From: a virus
IMG/VR virus record: IMGVR_UViG_3300035661_000212
Location: 1-33,367 of that record
Direction: 5' to 3' (one strand)
DNA length: 33,367 nt
Both the position numbers and the translations under genes were made by a program. Numbering within the stretch: the stretch's first letter is position 1; each line of letters starts with the position of its first letter. Positions 29,649 to 33,367 of this stretch are shown here, in pieces. The notes under the pieces are model-generated. The model did no database searches. It saw nothing but the letters and a program-made list of their open reading frames with translations, and was not told where the DNA came from.

Positions 29649-31954
29649 TGTCAGCTTGCCCAAGACCAAGTGTTAAAGTTAAACATCAAGCACCAAGTTC
29701 AACTGGATCGTATACAGCCGATCACCCAACTCCACGTGAAGCAGCTTGTAATGCAACTAACTCTACAGTTGAAAAACAAGGTTCTGGAAGTACAACTATA
29801 ACTAATACTTCTCCAGACTATCCAACTCTTCCTACTCAACCTTGCGTTCTAGGCTTTAAGTTTGAAGGTGCTTGGGAAGCAGGTAAGGCATATAAGAAAC
29901 AGACTTGTTTTATCAACCCAAATGGATCAGTTGTTCGTCATGGCGGTTCAACTTGGTTGTGTATTGCTGATCACACGTCTGGCACAGGTCTTGAACCAAC
30001 GATTGACGACCCAACCCCACCGTCAGTAAATGGCTCTCAGTACTGGGAGATCTGGGCTGAAGGTCAGTCTGATCTTGACAAAGAAAAGGCAAAGGTTGAA
30101 GCTGAAAAGTCATGGCTTGACAAAGTAACTGACTGGGTAAAAGACATGGACATCTGGGATTGGCTCAAAGTAGCCGCAGTCGCCGGTGGCTTGATCTATG
30201 CAGGTGTTAAGTTACTTGATCAGATGGACGCTAATGGAGAAGGCGACGGAAATGCCGATCAACGTTACAATGGATCACCTGGCTATTCTGGTACTTATAC
30301 CAAGCCTACTTTACGTGCTGTTCTGACCACACTATGTGATTATGGCTCTATCGACAGCGATGTGTCGGCAATCAGTTCTACCGAGACGGTTGAGTTTACC
30401 ATTGCAAGTACAACTTCAGTTCGAACTGTACTTCAGCAACTGTCAATCGCCTTCAACTTCGACATGGTAAACTCAGGTGGAATCTTAAAGTTCGTACCAA
30501 GAACCCCAAGCATTGTTGAGACTTTGACGATTCAAGATCTTGGTTTTTCAGCAAATGCACTGCCGCCTGCTCCTTATACCAGTAAAAGATTTCAAGGCAT
30601 TTCGCTACCCAGAAAGATCAATGTCACGTATTTCAGCCCAAGCCTTGACGGCAACAACTATACACAGTCGGCTGAGTTGTTTACATATGCCGAAGGGAAT
30701 GAGATTTCAGTCAATATCCCAATCGCATTGACTGACGCTCAAGCAAGAAAGATCGCGGAACTTTCATTGACAAATGCTCATTTAGAAAGAATGAACTACA
30801 AGTTCACAACAAGCTATAAGTTTATCCACTTAGAGCCAAGTGACACCGTTGATTCACCAATGGGAATCATTCGAATAACCAAAATGAATGAAGTTGAAGA
30901 TGGCTTACTTCAGTTTGAAGCCTGTGACGCTGGGGAACCAAGCGCCTCTGCGTTGAGTAACCTTGCATACAGCACACCAAATGCAACAGGCAACACTGAC
31001 GCAACCTTGGGTTATTCAGCCAGTATCTTCATTGATCCGCCATGGACTGATGTGTCAGACACTGGTATTCGTCTATTCAGTGTAGTTCATGGCTATGGCA
31101 AGCCAAACTGGCCAGGTGCAATGATCTACGTAAGTCGTGACAATGGTTCGACCTACAACCAAATGTTGACTGTTACAAATGAAAGTACGTTTGGCAAAGC
31201 AAATGCTGTTTTAGCTGCACCAAACATTACTACTTCTGGAGCCGACACTGGCTGGGACGTTGCCAATACACTGTCAGTCACATTGAAAACAGGAACTTTG
31301 ACTTCAACTTCAGACGCAGATGTAGTTGCCGGCGCAAATCGACTTTATGTTGGACAAGAGTTGATTGCCTTTGGTGTTGCAACTTTAACGGCGCCAAATA
31401 CGTACACCCTGTCTAGGTTAAAACGTGGTCTTACTGGAACACTTCAGTTTGGATCAACTCATGGTGCCGACGAACTTGTAACTCTTGCCAGCACCTTAGT
31501 TCGAGTTCCATTACTTGAAAGTGACTATAAGAAAACGCTGAAGTTTAAAACGGTGACCGTTGGTTCAACTCTTGCCGTTGCCGATGAAGACACCGTCGAA
31601 GTTGTCTCTAACAACAATAAACTTTGGGCGCCAACTTTGTCAAGTGCGACATTTAACTCAACTGATAACTCATGGGTTCTTGTTTGGACTGAAAATATTC
31701 GTTCACCTGACGTCTTTAATAATGGAGCCAGTACATTGACACAGGTTGACGCCGATCAAGCAGGTTGGGGTGTAGCAATATTAGATTCGAGTTCAAATGT
31801 TGTAAGTACGAGACCAGTTGGTTATAAGACATACACCTACACCGCCGCGGAGCAAGCTGCAGATTTTGGATCAGTTCAGTCGCATATTAAAGCGGTGGTT
31901 GTGCCAATGCATACGCGTTATGGTGGTGGCTATCCGTTAACTATAAATACATAA
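29648..31954 (+). CDS. Central tail fibre/host-specificity protein (gpJ/GTA gp15 C-terminal type)
   Basis: 768 residues. Residues 72-139 are a small W/C-rich domain (FEGAWEAGKAYKKQTCF; HGGSTWLCIADHTSG; YWEIWAEG) in the pattern of chitinase-type carbohydrate-binding modules. A hydrophobic segment follows (173-190, LKVAAVAGGLIYAGVKLL). The long middle matches the Phage-tail_3 / GTA gp15 region, including LPRKINVTYFSPSLDGNNY, and near 590 the LSRLKRGLTGT motif typical of those proteins. Final part is beta. It should form the tip spike that contacts the host. It seems to be the second half of the hub that begins at 27670. Confidence 0.85.
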   Translation: MSACPRPSVKVKHQAPSSTGSYTADHPTPREAACNATNSTVEKQGSGSTTITNTSPDYPTLPTQPCVLGFKFEGAWEAGKAYKKQTCFINPNGSVVRHGGSTWLCIADHTSGTGLEPTIDDPTPPSVNGSQYWEIWAEGQSDLDKEKAKVEAEKSWLDKVTDWVKDMDIWDWLKVAAVAGGLIYAGVKLLDQMDANGEGDGNADQRYNGSPGYSGTYTKPTLRAVLTTLCDYGSIDSDVSAISSTETVEFTIASTTSVRTVLQQLSIAFNFDMVNSGGILKFVPRTPSIVETLTIQDLGFSANALPPAPYTSKRFQGISLPRKINVTYFSPSLDGNNYTQSAELFTYAEGNEISVNIPIALTDAQARKIAELSLTNAHLERMNYKFTTSYKFIHLEPSDTVDSPMGIIRITKMNEVEDGLLQFEACDAGEPSASALSNLAYSTPNATGNTDATLGYSASIFIDPPWTDVSDTGIRLFSVVHGYGKPNWPGAMIYVSRDNGSTYNQMLTVTNESTFGKANAVLAAPNITTSGADTGWDVANTLSVTLKTGTLTSTSDADVVAGANRLYVGQELIAFGVATLTAPNTYTLSRLKRGLTGTLQFGSTHGADELVTLASTLVRVPLLESDYKKTLKFKTVTVGSTLAVADEDTVEVVSNNNKLWAPTLSSATFNSTDNSWVLVWTENIRSPDVFNNGASTLTQVDADQAGWGVAILDSSSNVVSTRPVGYKTYTYTAAEQAADFGSVQSHIKAVVVPMHTRYGGGYPLTINT

Positions 31955-31967
31955 AAGTGAGGGCTAT

Positions 31968-32012
31968 ATGGCTAAAGGGAAGGGAAAAGATGGAGGCGAT
32001 AAAAAATGCTGA
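31968..32012 (+). CDS. 14-residue lysine/glycine-rich peptide
   Basis: ATG 31968 with GTGAGGG a few bases upstream; reads MAKGKGKDGGDKKC, ending TGA 32010-32012. Tiny glycine/lysine-rich peptides are often found just after tail-spike genes in phages. Overlaps the next tiny frame. TATAAATA (31942-31949) lies just upstream. Short, so coding is uncertain. Confidence 0.4.
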   Translation: MAKGKGKDGGDKKC

Positions 32013-32122
32013 ACGCTACGTTTTCAAAAAGACAGAGAAATAAACGCAGAGACGCAGACAAGACCCTTAGTCTGTCAGTTTTCGTAGCCTTTCGGGAGTT
32101 AAGTAATGGCATTAGCAACTAA
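32006..32122 (+). CDS. 38-residue basic peptide
   Basis: ATG 32006 with GGAGG (31992-31996) nine bases upstream; ends at TAA 32120-32122, overlapping the fibre A start by 17 bases. Basic N-terminal half (FSKRQRNKRRDADK) and hydrophobic C-terminal half (LSLSVFVAFREL). Good ribosome site is the main evidence. Could be a short translational lead-in to the fibre gene. Confidence 0.4.
   Translation: MLNATFSKRQRNKRRDADKTLSLSVFVAFRELSNGISN
32057..32083 (+). terminator. Possible hairpin before the fibre A gene
   Basis: GACA-(A)-GAC (32057-32064), loop CCTTA, GTCTGTC (32070-32076), then AGTTTTC. Seven pairs with one bulged A and a short T run. Weak terminator or attenuator between tail tip and fibres. 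Confidence 0.35.
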
Positions 32123-33367
32123 TACAGATTTAGGCACGATCGTGCTAAGTGGTGACTTTTATGGTGACAATGCTGCAGCACCCAGCCTTGTAGCAAGTGG
32201 TGTCACTCCTGGTGTTACTTCAAACTTTTATTCGCAAGTCATTGACACAAAGGGTAGAACTGTTTATAGAGCAGAATATGATCAGTTATCGCCTGCTGAT
32301 TACAATGTAATCTATAACTTGCTTGGTGGTTCTTCATTACCGACGGCAACAACTTCAAACTTTGGTATTGTTCAGATTGGTAGTGGATTTTCTATCAGTT
32401 CAGGAACTCTTTCTGCAGCTATTGCCACTTCATCAAATACAGGTATCGTTCAACCAGGATCTGGTTTGACTGTGAGTAGTGGCGTTATTGATTTAGTGAC
32501 AGCTTCAGCTTCAGTACTTGGTGGAGTAAAGATTGGTTCTGGATTGACAAATACTTCTGGAACAATAAGCGTTAGCTTAGCAGCTTCAGATGGATCTTCA
32601 CCTGGCTTAATACAAGTAGGTTCAAGACTTAGTGTCACCGCTGGAGTAATAAGTTTCCCTGTTGCAACAACTTCAACCGCTGGCCCTGTAATAGTTGGCT
32701 CAAACTTTTCTGTTTCGTCAGGAACAATAAGTGGAAATATTGCAACTGACACGATTCTCGGTTTAGTAAAAGTAGGAAGTGGACTTGATTCAACTGGTGG
32801 CGTTATTACCCCATCTATTACTTCAACTTCAAATCTTGGTGTTGCTCAAGTTGGTACGAATATAAATGTTAGTGCTGGTATCATAACAGTTCCTACAGCA
32901 ACTACGTCCGCAAAAGGTGTTTTTAAAGCTGGGACATACACTACTATTGATGGTAGTGGTTCATTAAGTATTCAAACAGCAACTTCAACTACATTTGGGG
33001 TTATTCAAGTTGGTACAGGTTTAGAAATAGATGGTGCCGGTGCAATAACTTTAGTAAAAGCTACTACAACTCAACTTGGTGCAATCATTGCTGGCTTAGG
33101 CATTTCTGTTGCTGGAGATGGAACCTTAAGTGTTGGGTATGCAACAAGTATGACCGTTGGAACATTTGATTCAGTTGGAAATGGATTGACTTTTTCTGGT
33201 GGCATCGTAAGTCGCACAAGATCAAGTATTTGGGGTATTTCACAAAATGCCAGTGGAACTTGGACACATTTAAGTGAATCTTTTAATGCTACTTCTACTG
33301 GTACTGTTTCTTTTCAAATGAGTTCTGAAACAGTTAGAAAAGCATTTGTGACAATGACAACTAATGG
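32106..33367 (+). CDS. Tail fibre A, N-terminal part (continues at the left end of the window)
   Basis: 420 codons to the window edge, with GGGAG upstream of the ATG. N-terminal attachment domain about residues 1-75 related to fibre B, then at least nine repeats of the TTSxLGxVxVGxxLxVSxGxIS kind (for example ATSSNTGIVQPGSGLTVSSG), then a less regular part (SIWGISQNASGTWTHLSES). The frame is open at the last base and joins the frame at bases 1-325. The tandem fibres share near-identical DNA inside the repeats. Confidence 0.88.
   Translation, partial: MALATNTDLGTIVLSGDFYGDNAAAPSLVASGVTPGVTSNFYSQVIDTKGRTVYRAEYDQLSPADYNVIYNLLGGSSLPTATTSNFGIVQIGSGFSISSGTLSAAIATSSNTGIVQPGSGLTVSSGVIDLVTASASVLGGVKIGSGLTNTSGTISVSLAASDGSSPGLIQVGSRLSVTAGVISFPVATTSTAGPVIVGSNFSVSSGTISGNIATDTILGLVKVGSGLDSTGGVITPSITSTSNLGVAQVGTNINVSAGIITVPTATTSAKGVFKAGTYTTIDGSGSLSIQTATSTTFGVIQVGTGLEIDGAGAITLVKATTTQLGAIIAGLGISVAGDGTLSVGYATSMTVGTFDSVGNGLTFSGGIVSRTRSSIWGISQNASGTWTHLSESFNATSTGTVSFQMSSETVRKAFVTMTTN

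Noticed and set aside
31955-32105. tRNA or small RNA gene in the gap before fibre A
   Set aside because: No cloverleaf can be drawn; the only structure is a bulged 7-bp hairpin, and tiny frames with ribosome sites explain the space better.
1-33367. Temperate lifestyle
   Set aside because: No integrase, excisionase, clear CI/Cro-type repressor or attachment site was recognised, though the operator palindromes leave a simple repressor possible.

Overview
The window is the genome, or nearly the whole genome, of a tailed double-stranded DNA phage with a long non-contractile tail (siphovirus type). It is AT-rich (about 40% G+C by eye, not computed) and densely coded, with almost all genes on the + strand. 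Signs of a Gram-negative host are a secreted protein with a bacterial signal peptide, a lambda/gene-transfer-agent-like tail tip with an NlpC/P60 peptidase, and ordinary Shine-Dalgarno sites. I see no integrase, tRNA, CRISPR array or transposon. The first and last six bases are identical (TAATGG), and the fibre gene that runs off the right end continues in frame at the left end. The record is therefore best read as a circularly permuted genome of about 33.36 kb cut inside a tail-fibre gene.

Layout. (1) 1-2067: the end of fibre A, a paralogous fibre B and a small two-helix holin candidate. (2) 2064-2645: a lone minus-strand coiled-coil gene converging on the holin. (3) 2646-9200: early/accessory region of small, mostly unrecognised genes. 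Exceptions are a protein with polymerase-like motifs (4039-5106), a zinc-finger/NUMOD peptide followed by a T7 endonuclease I homologue (6184-6736), a HExxH zincin (8501-8830), and at least one decayed gene copy (5324-5544). (4) 9226-9444: a small minus-strand gene at the early/late boundary. (5) 9567-14809: packaging and head: terminase small and large subunits, portal, HK97 gp10-like protein, scaffold, N4 gp56-type major capsid protein. (6) 14809-19803: head-tail connector, then a cassette of fibre/appendage genes, including a YadA-like beta-roll protein. (7) 19796-23298: membrane coiled-coil protein, tail completion, tail terminator, tail tube, and a tail-assembly chaperone pair joined by a -1 frameshift on seven T's. 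(8) 23304-31954: tape measure and tail tip (gpM-, gpL-, gpK-like proteins, hub pieces, a beta-propeller-like protein). (9) 31968-33367: two tiny genes and the start of fibre A.

Regulation. A 23-bp palindromic element related to ACTTAYAAAN(3-5)TTRTAAGT occurs four times, once in each main non-coding gap from the early region to the terminase promoter (2721, 5238, 7184, 9531). It looks like the binding site of a single regulator. A 13-bp word, CAGAGGTGATCTG, recurs three times in the early region. TATAAATA boxes precede three gene blocks. Hairpins follow the major capsid gene, a fibre gene and the tail tube gene, and may trim transcript levels after highly expressed genes.

How it works together. 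The structural half forms a complete siphovirus assembly line. The early half lacks any recognisable helicase, primase or full-length DNA polymerase, and no classical endolysin was found. The unknown early genes are where new biology could lie, above all the polymerase-like protein and the shared operator system.
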